DNA of 64,000 bases from contig NZ_VLKC01000002.1 of NCBI RefSeq assembly GCF_007830295.1, positions 964,940-1,028,939 on the forward strand. The letters run 5' to 3'. Within the stretch, counting starts at the first letter, position 1. Each line of letters opens with the position of its first letter. Made by a program: the position numbers and the translations under genes. Source of the DNA: Sporomusa sp. KB1. GTDB taxonomy: Bacteria; Bacillota; Negativicutes; Sporomusales; Sporomusaceae. Under the pieces are notes generated by a model. It saw only the letters and a list, made by a program, of their open reading frames with translations, ran no database searches and was not told the DNA's origin. Shown here piece after piece: positions 35,476-44,624 of the stretch.

Positions 35476-36264
35476 TTATCGACTAAATTGACAGTAACTA
35501 CCTTTACAGCCATGTGTAGTATCCCCCATATGGAAACAACGTGTATGGCTTATTGGTAATTTCACATGACAAAATTCTTTTAGTAATTCCACACCCACCA
35601 AAATTGCTGTCCGCACACTCTGCTTACAACACCCTGGACCGCCATTATTAGCGATCGCACTCAAAGCAGCATTCGCTGCCCTCATAGCCAAAGTCCGCTC
35701 CGTATCCTGCGCACAAGTAGCCTTATATAAAATACTAAAGAAGGCTCCCACACCCAGTCCGGCACCACAAGCTCCGTGATAAGCGCAGGTACAGCTGGGA
35801 ATCTGCTTCATGCGTCGTATTCCTTCCTGAATATCTTGCTTTATCACAGTCTGCAGATCATTATTCTTCAGTACTATTTGCCCGTAATTTTTTGCAGCTG
35901 TTAACAGGGCTGCTGTTACGATGGCATGGTGCTCACCGCCAAGTGACGGCAACATTTCCCCCTTCAACAACACTTCAGCAATTTCCATTGGGTTTTTACT
36001 TGTCGTAGAAAAAACTGTTTTTTCGAGAAAACTGTAATAGCCAGCTCCATGACATTCTTCACACACGTAATGGCCATCGGGACAAAACACAGCTGTGGGA
36101 AAAGTTTCTCCGCAATAGTCGCAGCGCTTATCCACCGCAAGAGTTTGATAGGTTAATTCAGTACCGCAGACCATACAATTTTCGGAATGACGTTCCTCAT
36201 GCAAACTTGCATGTTCACTCTCTGAGCTGCCTCAACAACGATTTTGCTCTTGACTGTCAACCAT
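35476..36264 (-). CDS. DUF5714-like protein with in-frame TGA near the N-terminus, probable selenoprotein
   Basis: The only well-formed start is the ATG at 36264, seven bases after AGGAGG. The frame reads MVDSQEQNRC, TGA (36232-36234), GSSESEHASL and continues without a stop for 262 residues. Without recoding, the gene would have to start at a TTG (36204) with no ribosome site. The body has zinc-ribbon pairs (CMVCG, CDYCG, CEECH), then a Cys-rich helical domain (CTCAYHGACGAG, GGPGCCKQS, CKGSYC) that resembles DUF5714. The Cys-TGA pair and a following hairpin match a selenocysteine site. Function is unknown; it directly follows the FeS protein of the Mo-reductase operon. Confidence 0.7.
36198..36213 (-). 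promoter_or_regulatory. Candidate SECIS hairpin of the DUF5714-like gene
   Basis: On the minus strand CATGCAA-GT-TTGCATG forms a tight stem with AAGTTT effectively in the loop. The loop is ~24 bases after the TGA, within the usual distance for bacterial SECIS elements. Confidence 0.5.
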
Positions 36265-36315
36265 CTTGCAACCTCCTGTTATTTTTATTCTGATCGCATC
36301 CAGCTATCCACAATG

Positions 36316-37347
36316 CTAATAAATGGATTGCCGATAGGGCATCCTTGCTTGTGAACATTGCTCACACACCAACAAATTCCCAGCCGTTAAAACCTTCCCG
36401 CACTGGTTGCAACATTTTTTACTTGTTAGAACAACAGGCCGCTGACTGCCAATCAGCCTACCATTACTTAATTCAGGTGTTATCTGCAAAGCACCACGCG
36501 GACAAAGCAACATACATACTTTACACCCGACACATTTACTTTGGTTATGCAGCAGTTGACGTTGTCCGTCCGCTTCCGTGCTGGTAGTGGTTAATGCATC
36601 ACTTTGACAGCCTCTGACACATATTCCGCACATATCACATTCATCATTCACTTTGCCGCCCCAAAACAATGGACTCAAATCCAGCGCTCCCCGCTGCTCC
36701 GGTCTTTGGGCGATACTCTCAATCAATAGTTCCCGATATGCTTTTCCCTGGTTTAAAGAAAGTGGTAGCAGTTCCAATAAAGTTTCTTTGGCCCGCGAGA
36801 AACAAAATGCAAATAATTCGCGGCGCTTAATCCTTACGTCTGCTTCGCTGTGCCTTAAAACCAGTTGTACCTTCGGTCTACCCAGCTTATGCAAAACAAT
36901 GTTTGCTGTTTCGATTGTTTGTTTTACGGCGTCTGCTACACCGGGATTACATTTGTCACAACGATCATTATCGAGCCCGACAATCACCTGATCTGCTTTC
37001 ATGCCAATATAGGCCAGCCCATAGGCATCTAACATTCCCAGACAATCTACGGCACTATCCAGTTGTTGTTTACTGCACACTATTTCAACCGTACCATTCT
37101 TTAGCTCCAGTTTGGGTGGTTTGTGTAAAACAGTAATGACACCAGCAGGGCAGGCCGCTGCACACAAACCACAACTGGTGCAACTGTCTGCTATGTTAAT
37201 TGATACATCCCGGTTTGACAGTCCCACACTCACGCTCTGGTTAGGACACGCCGCTTGGCATTTTTGACAACTTGCCTTGCGGATTCGCTGGTTTAGGCAC
37301 CTATTCTGATCAACCGTAACCTGCAGCGCACCTGCCGTCAATGTCAT
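36316..37347 (-). CDS. Multi-cluster 4Fe-4S protein of the Mo-reductase locus
   Basis: This 343-residue protein has two ferredoxin-like regions. The N-terminal one has CQKCQAACP and CTSCGLCAAACP; the C-terminal one has CDMCGICVRGC and CVGCKVCMLLCP, plus extra CxxC pairs at the end (CCNQCG, CEQC). The middle (~90-230) has a CDKCN pair and is otherwise featureless. It ends ~50 bases before the DUF5714 gene and follows the NrfD gene. It probably relays electrons to or from the reductase; it is not a standard subunit. Confidence 0.82.
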   Translation of the reverse strand: MTLTAGALQVTVDQNRCLNQRIRKASCQKCQAACPNQSVSVGLSNRDVSINIADSCTSCGLCAAACPAGVITVLHKPPKLELKNGTVEIVCSKQQLDSAVDCLGMLDAYGLAYIGMKADQVIVGLDNDRCDKCNPGVADAVKQTIETANIVLHKLGRPKVQLVLRHSEADVRIKRRELFAFCFSRAKETLLELLPLSLNQGKAYRELLIESIAQRPEQRGALDLSPLFWGGKVNDECDMCGICVRGCQSDALTTTSTEADGQRQLLHNQSKCVGCKVCMLLCPRGALQITPELSNGRLIGSQRPVVLTSKKCCNQCGKVLTAGNLLVCEQCSQARMPYRQSIY

Positions 37348-37400
37348 ACTTTACCCCTCACATTCTGAGTAAATACGCCCACATATTCTTAGTTATACCA

Positions 37401-38426
37401 TCAAATAAATATCTGGCCTGCATACACAATATATAACCGCAAAAGCGCGCTTCCAAGCATTACTAATGTGCAGTTAATCAGCAGTATTCCCATTGGTATT
37501 GCTTGCTGCGTTTCATAAGAATTCGTTCCCCCTGCTGTCAAACTAGCAGTATTGCCTGCTGATACGTTCAGCCCATGCAGCGAGGTAAGTGACACAATGA
37601 TGGGTAAAACTAACCCCACTCCAACGACCCCAATCCAGAAGATATTTGCCCATATACCGGTAGTCAGCGCTTGTTTAGCAACCACCGCATATTGACCGCC
37701 CATGTTTACCAAACCAGTAAACATAACAAATAGGACAAATAATTCTACGGGTAGTAATTTGGTATCCAGAGATAACAGATACTGCATATTTCTTGCCTGC
37801 ACCGACTCTTTAAACATTGTCGCCCCTAAGGCAATGCTTGCTCCGACACCTGCTGACATTCCGGAAATCAGGAATAAAAGCGGCAGCAAAGGAACATTAA
37901 GTAAGGGCTTTGCTCCCAAAGCTGAAAGCAAAAAGCCAGTATAGACGGCAATAGAGATAGCTACAAGGCACATCACCCATTCAAACCAGACCCCGCGGTT
38001 TTCAAACCATTCGATAATCGGAAGCAGTGGCTTGAAAAACCATTCTGTCAACTCACAATCAGCCAACCATTCTTTATATACAATGGCCGCAAAAAGTGTT
38101 GACATGCCGGAGTAAATCATCAGTAAAATTACGCCGATGGACATAACGGACTGCAATTGATAATGCAGCATCAACAACCAAAAAGACAGGGGTTTACTTA
38201 AATCTACAATTAGCAAGCCTTGTCCAAGCATAATGGTAATCGGGGCCAATAAAGCGCCAGCCTTCACTAACCCATCATACCTGCCGCCACTGTCATCTTT
38301 CCACTTAACCAGCAGCGCTGCAATGAATGCTCCCGCACTTAATCCAGCCAAAAACAAATATAAAGCAACAGGCCATTCCCACTGCACTGTATTATATTGG
38401 GCCATTGATCCCCATAACTGATCCAT
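37401..38426 (-). CDS. NrfD/PsrC-type membrane anchor subunit
   Basis: This 341-residue protein has eight to nine transmembrane helices, starting with WEWPVALYLFLAGLSAGAFI, the usual NrfD/PsrC opening. Such subunits hold the catalytic dimer at the membrane and exchange electrons with menaquinol. The start overlaps the stop of the FeS subunit gene, giving the order catalytic-FeS-anchor expected for complex iron-sulfur molybdoenzymes. Confidence 0.92.
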   Translation of the reverse strand: MDQLWGSMAQYNTVQWEWPVALYLFLAGLSAGAFIAALLVKWKDDSGGRYDGLVKAGALLAPITIMLGQGLLIVDLSKPLSFWLLMLHYQLQSVMSIGVILLMIYSGMSTLFAAIVYKEWLADCELTEWFFKPLLPIIEWFENRGVWFEWVMCLVAISIAVYTGFLLSALGAKPLLNVPLLPLLFLISGMSAGVGASIALGATMFKESVQARNMQYLLSLDTKLLPVELFVLFVMFTGLVNMGGQYAVVAKQALTTGIWANIFWIGVVGVGLVLPIIVSLTSLHGLNVSAGNTASLTAGGTNSYETQQAIPMGILLINCTLVMLGSALLRLYIVYAGQIFI

Positions 38427-38995
38427 TATTGCCCACCTCCCCGTTTATTGGGAATAATACTAAGTTTCGGATGTGTTCCTAAATGTTCCTTTGGTTTCAC
38501 TGTATATTGCTGCAGGGCCAGCCTGATTTCGCTTTTCGGATCATTTATATCACCAAAAACAAGTGCTCCTGTTGGGCAAATTGAGACACAGGCTGGTTTT
38601 TCCCCTTTTTGGACCCGGTTTTCATAACAGAATGTACATTTGTCGGCAGCACCGGTAACCGGATTAATAAACCTTGCTTGATACGGGCAAGCATTAATAC
38701 AATACTTACAGCCAACACATTTTTTCGAATCTACCATATTGACGCCATCTTTATTCATATAAGAGGCTCCAGTTGGACACACCGGCACACACGGGGCCTT
38801 CTCACACATTACACAAGAGTGCCGTTCAAAATCCATCACAAGCTGCGGATACTCACCTTTGGGGCCATCAATACGAACCTGCAGCCGGTAGACATCGTCC
38901 GGAACTTTATTCTCAGCCCGGCAGGCTACCGAGCAAGACTGACAACCAATACATCGATTGCTATCAAAAAGCATGCCATAGCGTTTATCTGCCAT
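38426..38995 (-). CDS. DmsB/PsrB-type 4[4Fe-4S] electron-transfer subunit
   Basis: This 189-residue protein has four cysteine clusters: CIGCQSCSVAC, CVMCEKAPCVPVCP, CVGCKYCINACP and CTFC...CVSICP. AGGAGG lies nine bases before the ATG at 38995, so the longer upstream frame is not used. It accepts electrons from the NrfD anchor and passes them to the molybdenum subunit encoded just upstream. Confidence 0.93.
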   Translation of the reverse strand: MADKRYGMLFDSNRCIGCQSCSVACRAENKVPDDVYRLQVRIDGPKGEYPQLVMDFERHSCVMCEKAPCVPVCPTGASYMNKDGVNMVDSKKCVGCKYCINACPYQARFINPVTGAADKCTFCYENRVQKGEKPACVSICPTGALVFGDINDPKSEIRLALQQYTVKPKEHLGTHPKLSIIPNKRGGGQ

Positions 38996-39008
38996 ACCAC
39001 TATTCCTC

Positions 39009-41309
39009 CTATACCTTTCTGATTTGGACCCCGGCAGTATGAAGTGCAGCACCGCAAACCGGTGCCATTGCCGACGGCAACATCATGCCTGAATTAATGC
39101 CCTGGTTATAAGCCCGCTTTAAACCTGGTGACAACCGGCCAAACCCAAAATAGGTAAATACAGTGTCTGGCCGCACACCCTTGCTGATCAGCACAACCGC
39201 CTGTTGCTTACCAGACAGGGAAGTGACCTCAACGGTATCGCCTGCCTTCAAAATCATTTGTTTGGCAGTATCCGGATGAATCCAGAGCCGGCTTGCCGGC
39301 ATTAATTCATGCAGCCAGGGAACATTATGCGTATGAGCATTAGTATGAATAGCCGCTTTGCCTTGAATAAAGTATAACTCATTATCTTCTTTTAATTTGC
39401 CTTGATGGTAAACTGGAACCCCTCTGCCAAATAGCTCCTGGGCCTCCGGGGAAAACAACTCAATTTTTTTGCTGGGAGTCTTTAAATTCAGCATCGGCCC
39501 GTCAATAATACCCTGCTCATTAACCTGGCTCATTGCTTCCGGATACTTGGTGACAAATTGAGCTACTGAATTTTTATCCCGCAAGAAGAGCGGTTTAATG
39601 CCAAAATTAACAACGCCTTTTTCCTTAGCCGTTTTAATTAAATCCTGGCGTCCACCCAGTTGGATAGCCCGCATGTCCCCCATGTCTTTCCAGGGAAAGT
39701 ATTGTCCTAATCCTAACCGTTCTCCTAAATCCTTGAATATTTGCCAATGCGGTTTGGTATCATATACCGGTTCTACTACCTGCTGCCGAAGCGTATACGC
39801 CGGCGCACTACCGCCAGCATTATTAAAACCTTCATCCCGTTCCAGAAAACTGCTTTCTGGTAAAACCACATCGGCAAACCACGCGGTATCTGAAAGATTG
39901 ACATCACAGACAACAAGCAAATCCAATTTCTTCAAGGCCTCGATAACCCGATTAGTATTGGACTGACTGATTACCGGATTATAGCGTAATACAAACCACC
40001 CCTTAATCGGATAAGGCTGTTCAGTAAGAATGGCTTCAGGAATAGCCTGTACAACGCCGTCGCTGGCAGGAACCATATAATTGGGCTGACCCTTTACCTG
40101 AGCCCCATCCACTCTGGGCTTTACGGGTTTCGGGTAAGAAGGAACCTTCGGTGTGCTCAGACCAGGAACTACACTTTTACCAACCAAACCATTAATTACT
40201 GCTGCCGATTTATCAAGGTATATTCCACCCGGCACTTCAAAGCTTCCTAATAATATGGTAGCAATGATTGAAGCCCGCCGAAGTTCGAATTCTTCCAGTG
40301 AAGTAGCTGTACGCCAGCCCCAGTCGATTATCGCTCTGGGTTTGGCCGCTGCCATCTCCCTGGCCATACGTTCAATATCTTGTTCCTCAATACCTGTTTC
40401 TTGAGCCGCCCAGGCCGGAGTAGCATTTACAACAGAGTCTCTTACTGCGGCAAACCCTTCCGTATATTTTTCAACAAATTCTTTATCATACAGGTTGTCC
40501 CTGATCAATACATGAATTATTGCAAGTACTAAGGCCAGATCTGTTCCTGGCTTGATGGCATACCACTCGTTGGCTTTTGCCGCAGTAACAGAAAACCGGG
40601 GATCTACCGAAACCAGTTTGCAGCCATTAGCCATGGCCTTTGTTACACCCCGTACCTGTGCCACATTTATGCCTTCAAAATAACTTCGTCCCAATGACAG
40701 TAAATACTTAGCATTACCGTAATCGAGCGACAGCGAATTTGTACCAAAAGTAGCTTCCTTAGCCACCGTTCGGGCTATTGGACAGGTTGATTCATGAGTA
40801 AAGGTATTGGGCGAACCATAGGCCTTTGCTAAGGTATCCATGTAGGCTTTATGCGGGCCGCCACGAGCAGCAAATGCCATGGACTCAGGTCCGTACTTAT
40901 CTTTAATCTCCTGCATCTTTGCTACTATATAGGAATACGCCTCATCCCAAGACACCTCTTGCCATTTGCCTTCACCGCGCTCCCCAGTACGAATTAGCGG
41001 TTTTTTTACCCGCTCCGGATCGTACAACTGGGAAATTGCAGCGCCGCCCCGGGCACATATTGCCCCTCCCGTAGCTGCCCAGTCAGGATTGCCTGCAATA
41101 TAAGTCACCTTGCCATTTTCAACTTTTGCCTGGATGGGGCAGCGCGAAGTACACATCTCACAAAAGCTGCGTACCAGTTCACTTGTTCCTGCCTTTGTTT
41201 CAGCTGAAACTTCAGAGACCAGCTTGGTCACTGAACCGGAAACGACAATCGCTGCGGCTGTTGCTCCTGATAACTTCAAAAAAGTTCGCCTCGTTAATTT
41301 TCTAACCAT
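39009..41309 (-). CDS. Tat-exported molybdopterin oxidoreductase, polysulfide/thiosulfate reductase-like
   Basis: This ~766-residue catalytic subunit of the DMSO reductase family has a twin-arginine signal (LTRRTFLKLSGATAAAIVV), one [4Fe-4S] site (CEMCTSRC and a later GGAICARG cysteine) and a Cys molybdenum ligand in THESTCPIART. A Cys ligand fits the PsrA/PhsA/TtrA/ArrA side of the family rather than Ser (DMSO) or Sec (formate). GGAGG selects the ATG at 41309. With the FeS and NrfD genes it forms a membrane-bound respiratory reductase. Polysulfide or thiosulfate reduction is the default guess; the substrate cannot be fixed from sequence. Confidence 0.88.
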   Translation of the reverse strand: MVRKLTRRTFLKLSGATAAAIVVSGSVTKLVSEVSAETKAGTSELVRSFCEMCTSRCPIQAKVENGKVTYIAGNPDWAATGGAICARGGAAISQLYDPERVKKPLIRTGERGEGKWQEVSWDEAYSYIVAKMQEIKDKYGPESMAFAARGGPHKAYMDTLAKAYGSPNTFTHESTCPIARTVAKEATFGTNSLSLDYGNAKYLLSLGRSYFEGINVAQVRGVTKAMANGCKLVSVDPRFSVTAAKANEWYAIKPGTDLALVLAIIHVLIRDNLYDKEFVEKYTEGFAAVRDSVVNATPAWAAQETGIEEQDIERMAREMAAAKPRAIIDWGWRTATSLEEFELRRASIIATILLGSFEVPGGIYLDKSAAVINGLVGKSVVPGLSTPKVPSYPKPVKPRVDGAQVKGQPNYMVPASDGVVQAIPEAILTEQPYPIKGWFVLRYNPVISQSNTNRVIEALKKLDLLVVCDVNLSDTAWFADVVLPESSFLERDEGFNNAGGSAPAYTLRQQVVEPVYDTKPHWQIFKDLGERLGLGQYFPWKDMGDMRAIQLGGRQDLIKTAKEKGVVNFGIKPLFLRDKNSVAQFVTKYPEAMSQVNEQGIIDGPMLNLKTPSKKIELFSPEAQELFGRGVPVYHQGKLKEDNELYFIQGKAAIHTNAHTHNVPWLHELMPASRLWIHPDTAKQMILKAGDTVEVTSLSGKQQAVVLISKGVRPDTVFTYFGFGRLSPGLKRAYNQGINSGMMLPSAMAPVCGAALHTAGVQIRKV

Positions 41310-41329
41310 TTGCAACTTCCTCCTCTTCC

Positions 41330-42265
41330 TTACTCTTCACAACCCTGCTTATTGCTGTCTAACTTTTGGTTTAGTTGCGCCTGCATACCTAAACAGGCAC
41401 CAATACCTGTGGTATCAGCAATTTGACTAGGAACTACCACTATCCCCCCTTGTTTTTTGAGACTTTCATACAAAACATTTAGTGACCTAAGTTGAAGTGC
41501 AATCGCATTGTCCCCATAAATTTTGGCTGCTTCAACAAAGCTGGCGGCAATTTCCTGCTCGACAGACCCAAGAATAATACGCGCCTTTCGCTCCCTGTCG
41601 GCTTGCGCTTCTCTGGACATAGCGTCTTGCAGCCCTTCAGGAATAATAACATCCCGAATTTCCACTGATTGAACTGTAACTCCCCAAGGCTCTGTTCGTT
41701 TATCAATCATTGCCTGCAATTCATAATCAATATTCTCCCTGCCAGCTAACATTTCCGAAAGCATAGTTCTGCCAATAACATCTCTAAGTGCAGTTTGGGC
41801 CGCCCATGAGACTGCCTCACGATAATTTTCCACTTCCAACGCCGCTTTTTCAGCATCCCAAACCATCCAAAACAGCACAGCATCTACATCGACTGGCACA
41901 TTGTCCTTTGTTAACGTTTGTTCGGCATTAAAAGAAGTGGCGATAATCCGCTGATCAATCCAAAAAGATGTTGTATCAATAATTGGAATTGTAAAAAATA
42001 TTCCCGGACCTGCCAGGCCATGAAACTTTCCCAGGCGTAACACAACTGCCTTTTCCCATTGTTGGGCAACCTTGACAGATTGTGATACAAAGAAGGCCAG
42101 GACAAAACCAATGATAATGATCGAATTATTGTCATTCATCAAACCATACACTACAGCAATCATTACAATCACTAGAAACATTGAAAATGGCAATGCACTC
42201 CGCAAAGGTTTCCGCTGCGCTTTAGTGGGTTTAATCATTTGCAACCGATTGGTATCATTTTTCAT
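41330..42265 (-). CDS. Slipin / SPFH (band 7) membrane protein
   Basis: This 311-residue protein has one or two N-terminal membrane segments (~25-65) followed by a band 7 domain (AVVLRLGKFHGLAGPGIFFTIP, PVDVDAVLFW, MSREAQADRERKARII). Slipins assemble into membrane microdomain scaffolds. It is 19 bases downstream of a GntR regulator on the same strand and ends 20 bases before the molybdoenzyme start, so it may be transcribed into the reductase operon. Confidence 0.9.
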   Translation of the reverse strand: MKNDTNRLQMIKPTKAQRKPLRSALPFSMFLVIVMIAVVYGLMNDNNSIIIIGFVLAFFVSQSVKVAQQWEKAVVLRLGKFHGLAGPGIFFTIPIIDTTSFWIDQRIIATSFNAEQTLTKDNVPVDVDAVLFWMVWDAEKAALEVENYREAVSWAAQTALRDVIGRTMLSEMLAGRENIDYELQAMIDKRTEPWGVTVQSVEIRDVIIPEGLQDAMSREAQADRERKARIILGSVEQEIAASFVEAAKIYGDNAIALQLRSLNVLYESLKKQGGIVVVPSQIADTTGIGACLGMQAQLNQKLDSNKQGCEE

Positions 42266-42284
42266 GTGATCCCTCCTCGTGTCT

Positions 42285-42659
42285 TTATTCCTTTTTAATT
42301 TTATGTTCTAAGTGGCACAACACTTCTTTGGCCTGATACCCTAAGGAATATGCGTCAGCTAACAGCCGTTCCAATAGTGCATCAAGCTGCCTTTCTTTCA
42401 CCTCCGATTCAAAAGCTTCCGGCAAACCGCAGACAAATGTTCCTCTACCCTGCTGAGTTGAGATAATACCTTCCCTTTCCATTTCTGAATAGGCTCGCGC
42501 TACAGTATTACTATTAATACGAAGATCTACTGCCAACTGTCTCACCGTCGGTAACTGAGCTCCTGGTGGATATATGGCTTTGACAATAAGCGCTTTTATT
42601 TGTTCTTGTAATTGAATATATAAAGGCACGCCGCTCTTGGGATCTATTGCTGGCAACAT
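42285..42659 (-). CDS. GntR-family regulator (YtrA type)
   Basis: This 124-residue protein has a GntR winged helix (GVPLYIQLQEQIKALI, LPTVRQLAVDLRINSNTVARAY, GRGTFV) and a short C-terminal tail, the YtrA subfamily layout that usually controls ABC transporters. AAGGAGG precedes the ATG at 42659; the longer frame is not needed. It is followed by the slipin gene in an apparent operon. No ABC transporter is nearby. Confidence 0.88.
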   Translation of the reverse strand: MLPAIDPKSGVPLYIQLQEQIKALIVKAIYPPGAQLPTVRQLAVDLRINSNTVARAYSEMEREGIISTQQGRGTFVCGLPEAFESEVKERQLDALLERLLADAYSLGYQAKEVLCHLEHKIKKE

Positions 42660-42851
42660 TACTAACCCTCCTTTCGCAAAGATAACGTAGAAGAACAGCG
42701 TGGATATCACTACAAATAGTGATATCTGTTTTTGTTCTATAAAAAATCAAATAACCAAAACAATGTTTTATTGTATTAATTCATTAATACAATCATTAGC
42801 CATCGAAACAGAATCTCCTGCAATATACAATATTTATTTTTAAAAGCCGAC

Positions 42852-42892
42852 AAAAATCCCGCCAAATCTATGCAGGAATTGGCGGGATTTTT
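42852..42892. terminator. Bidirectional terminator
   Basis: AAAAATCCCGCCAA and TTGGCGGGATTTTT form a perfect 14-bp stem around 13 bases, downstream of the QueG-like gene. Confidence 0.9.
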
Positions 42893-42911
42893 ATTCACTT
42901 TTAGGTTTGTT

Positions 42912-43673
42912 TTAAGATTGTCCTACCGGACATAGCTTCAAGCAGTTAAAACACATATACTGATTTCCTAAATAGGCTGATTGTTTCAACCGGGCATATT
43001 GCTCACTCATCAGCAGCTTTTTTTGTTCTTCCGGCGAACTGCCTAACCGCTGCAGCTGAAAACCAATATCAGCGACCAAACCATAGGGCTGAGAATGACC
43101 TAAGCATTTCATTACATCGGTTTTCCCTTCGTCATCCAACGCTCTTCCTGGGCAATTTTCCACACACAGATTACAATGAATACAAAAATCCTGTTCGCAT
43201 TTTGGCGATGGTTGCAAGGGAAGATTCGTAATAATACTCGTATAGTGAACCCGTGTCCCAAACCGGGGATGAATAACAAGATTATGGCGACCAAACGTTC
43301 CTAAGCCAGCGGCAACGGCTGCATGACGCTGGGAAAAATCTGCTATCGCCGGCCTGTCACCATGAATTTCGAAGGGGTAGGATATTGGTATCGTAGCAAC
43401 CTGCGCACCATATTTACGTTCCAAAAAGCGGGCAATCTGGTAACTCGAGAACCTTGAAAATGAACCCAAATCTAAATAACCATTCATGGCAGCACTCATA
43501 CTAGGGCTTTCACAGCTTGACAAAACCTTAAATGCCAACACAATAAGTGATTTTGCAGCAGGCAGAAATTTCGTGATTTCGTAGGACTTGGGGCTGTGAT
43601 AATCCTCGACACAGGCGAAACCAACGTCATCTACTCCTAACTCCAGAACATAATCTTTGATTTGTTTTTCCAT
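42912..43673 (-). CDS. QueG-like 4Fe-4S protein (epoxyqueuosine reductase relative)
   Basis: This 253-residue protein resembles the core of QueG and reductive-dehalogenase-like FeS proteins: an N-terminal cobamide-domain-like part (GVDDVGFACVEDY, GTFGRHNLVIHPRFGTRV) and cluster motifs (CIHCNLCVENCP, then CFNCLKLCP). It is shorter than true QueG (~380), so a tRNA-modifying role is doubtful. It lies downstream of a marR-family gene, and a GTGTATATACAC palindrome sits just before its start, so MarR control is likely. Confidence 0.8.
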   Translation of the reverse strand: MEKQIKDYVLELGVDDVGFACVEDYHSPKSYEITKFLPAAKSLIVLAFKVLSSCESPSMSAAMNGYLDLGSFSRFSSYQIARFLERKYGAQVATIPISYPFEIHGDRPAIADFSQRHAAVAAGLGTFGRHNLVIHPRFGTRVHYTSIITNLPLQPSPKCEQDFCIHCNLCVENCPGRALDDEGKTDVMKCLGHSQPYGLVADIGFQLQRLGSSPEEQKKLLMSEQYARLKQSAYLGNQYMCFNCLKLCPVGQS

Positions 43674-43699
43674 TACCTTTCACTCCTCATTAATTTTAT

Positions 43700-43711
43700 G
43701 TGTATATACAC
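43700..43711. promoter_or_regulatory. Candidate MarR operator before QueG-like gene
   Basis: GTGTATATACAC is a 12-bp palindrome between the marR-family gene and the QueG-like gene. It resembles GTGTATACAC upstream of the marR gene (44204-44213). Confidence 0.45.
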
Positions 43712-43726
43712 CAATGTTGCAAAAAT

Positions 43727-44170
43727 TTATGGTACTAGCGCTTCTAGTTTTGAAACCAAATAGTTAAACTGCTCTACCTCTGTATCTCCCAGATATTCCT
43801 GCAACGCTGCCTGCGCTTCGTCCCATAATGTCGTCGCGGTACGTAATGCAGACTTTCCAGCCTCGGTCAGCATTATTTGCCGCGAACGAGGGTCCTCGCC
43901 AATATTGACTTTTATGAAGCCTGCTTCAATGAGCGGCTTCATATTGCGGTTCAGAGTAGTTCTGTCAATACGCATAAATTTAGCCAGTTCACTGATTGTA
44001 ACCGGCTCCACCTGCTCAAGGTGCCGCAATAGCGAATACTGTGTAATTTTAATTCCGCTTGGTGCCAAAACCTTTTCATAAAATTCGGTGACTGCCCGTG
44101 AAGCTCGCCGTATATTAAGACATAGACAAGGACTGGGAATTTTAGGATAGCATCCAGCAATATGTTTCAT
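43727..44170 (-). CDS. MarR-family transcriptional regulator
   Basis: This ~147-residue winged-helix protein (TISELAKFMRIDRTTLNRNMKPLIEAGFI, then GEDPRSRQIMLTEAG) is a typical MarR dimer. The N-terminal Cys-rich stretch (CLCLNIRRASR) may be redox-sensitive. The start is uncertain between ATG 44170 and GTG 44185. Palindromes before it and before the downstream QueG-like gene suggest autoregulation and control of that gene. Confidence 0.87.
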   Translation of the reverse strand: MKHIAGCYPKIPSPCLCLNIRRASRAVTEFYEKVLAPSGIKITQYSLLRHLEQVEPVTISELAKFMRIDRTTLNRNMKPLIEAGFIKVNIGEDPRSRQIMLTEAGKSALRTATTLWDEAQAALQEYLGDTEVEQFNYLVSKLEALVP

Positions 44171-44192
44171 TCTACCTACTAACACCTTTCAA

Positions 44193-44362
44193 TCACAAGT
44201 TAAGTGTATACACACATATATTATTACTTATTATAGTATAACCTAATTCCTGTTGTGTCAATACTTCCATCCAGCGCTTTGGGGACCAGTCGATAATATA
44301 TTGTACAATAAATTTATGATGCCCAGCAAAAAATTCCGGAGGTAATTTGGCATCAATTGTAA
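44193..44362 (-). pseudogene. Coding-like fragment upstream of marR, unidentified
   Basis: On the minus strand an open stretch of ~56 codons reads through DAKLPPEFFAGHHKF, IIDWSPKRWMEVL and TQQELGYTIISNN, closed by TGA at 44193. The composition looks protein-like, but there is no start codon with a ribosome site. I do not recognise the family; it may be a gene remnant or chance. Confidence 0.25.
44204..44213. promoter_or_regulatory. Candidate MarR operator upstream of marR
   Basis: GTGTATACAC is a perfect 10-bp palindrome ~35 bases upstream of the marR start, related to the palindrome at 43700-43711. Confidence 0.45.
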
Positions 44363-44624
44363 AATATTACTATATGTGCTTATTCGTGCGAAGGTTTCGA
44401 CTATTTTAATCACCCAATATTTATGCCGCCCCCCTTCCTTTCGGGCGTAATGGTATTAACTTTTACCTGTCCAATTATCTGAATATAGTTTTTTTTCTTA
44501 TTTTTGCTGCAAGTATTAATTACAGATAATCTTCCTGAGCTTAATCGGCGTGTGACTGAGAAAGGAGGCTTTATTCACTATCATTTTTTGAGAATTTAAA
44601 TATACATAAAACGGAGGATACTTA

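Larger units (their letters stand above)
44186..44624. other. Intergenic region with MarR operator and a coding-like fragment
   Basis: The 439 bases between the divergent marR and transducer genes hold the palindrome GTGTATACAC (44204-44213) next to marR, a short coding-like minus-strand stretch (separate entry) and GGAGG before the transducer ATG. The rest shows nothing recognisable. Confidence 0.5.

Noticed and set aside
36202..36204. TTG start for the DUF5714-like gene avoiding the TGA
   Set aside because: No Shine-Dalgarno is present and the strong AGGAGG-ATG lies upstream in the same frame, so TGA readthrough explains the gene better.
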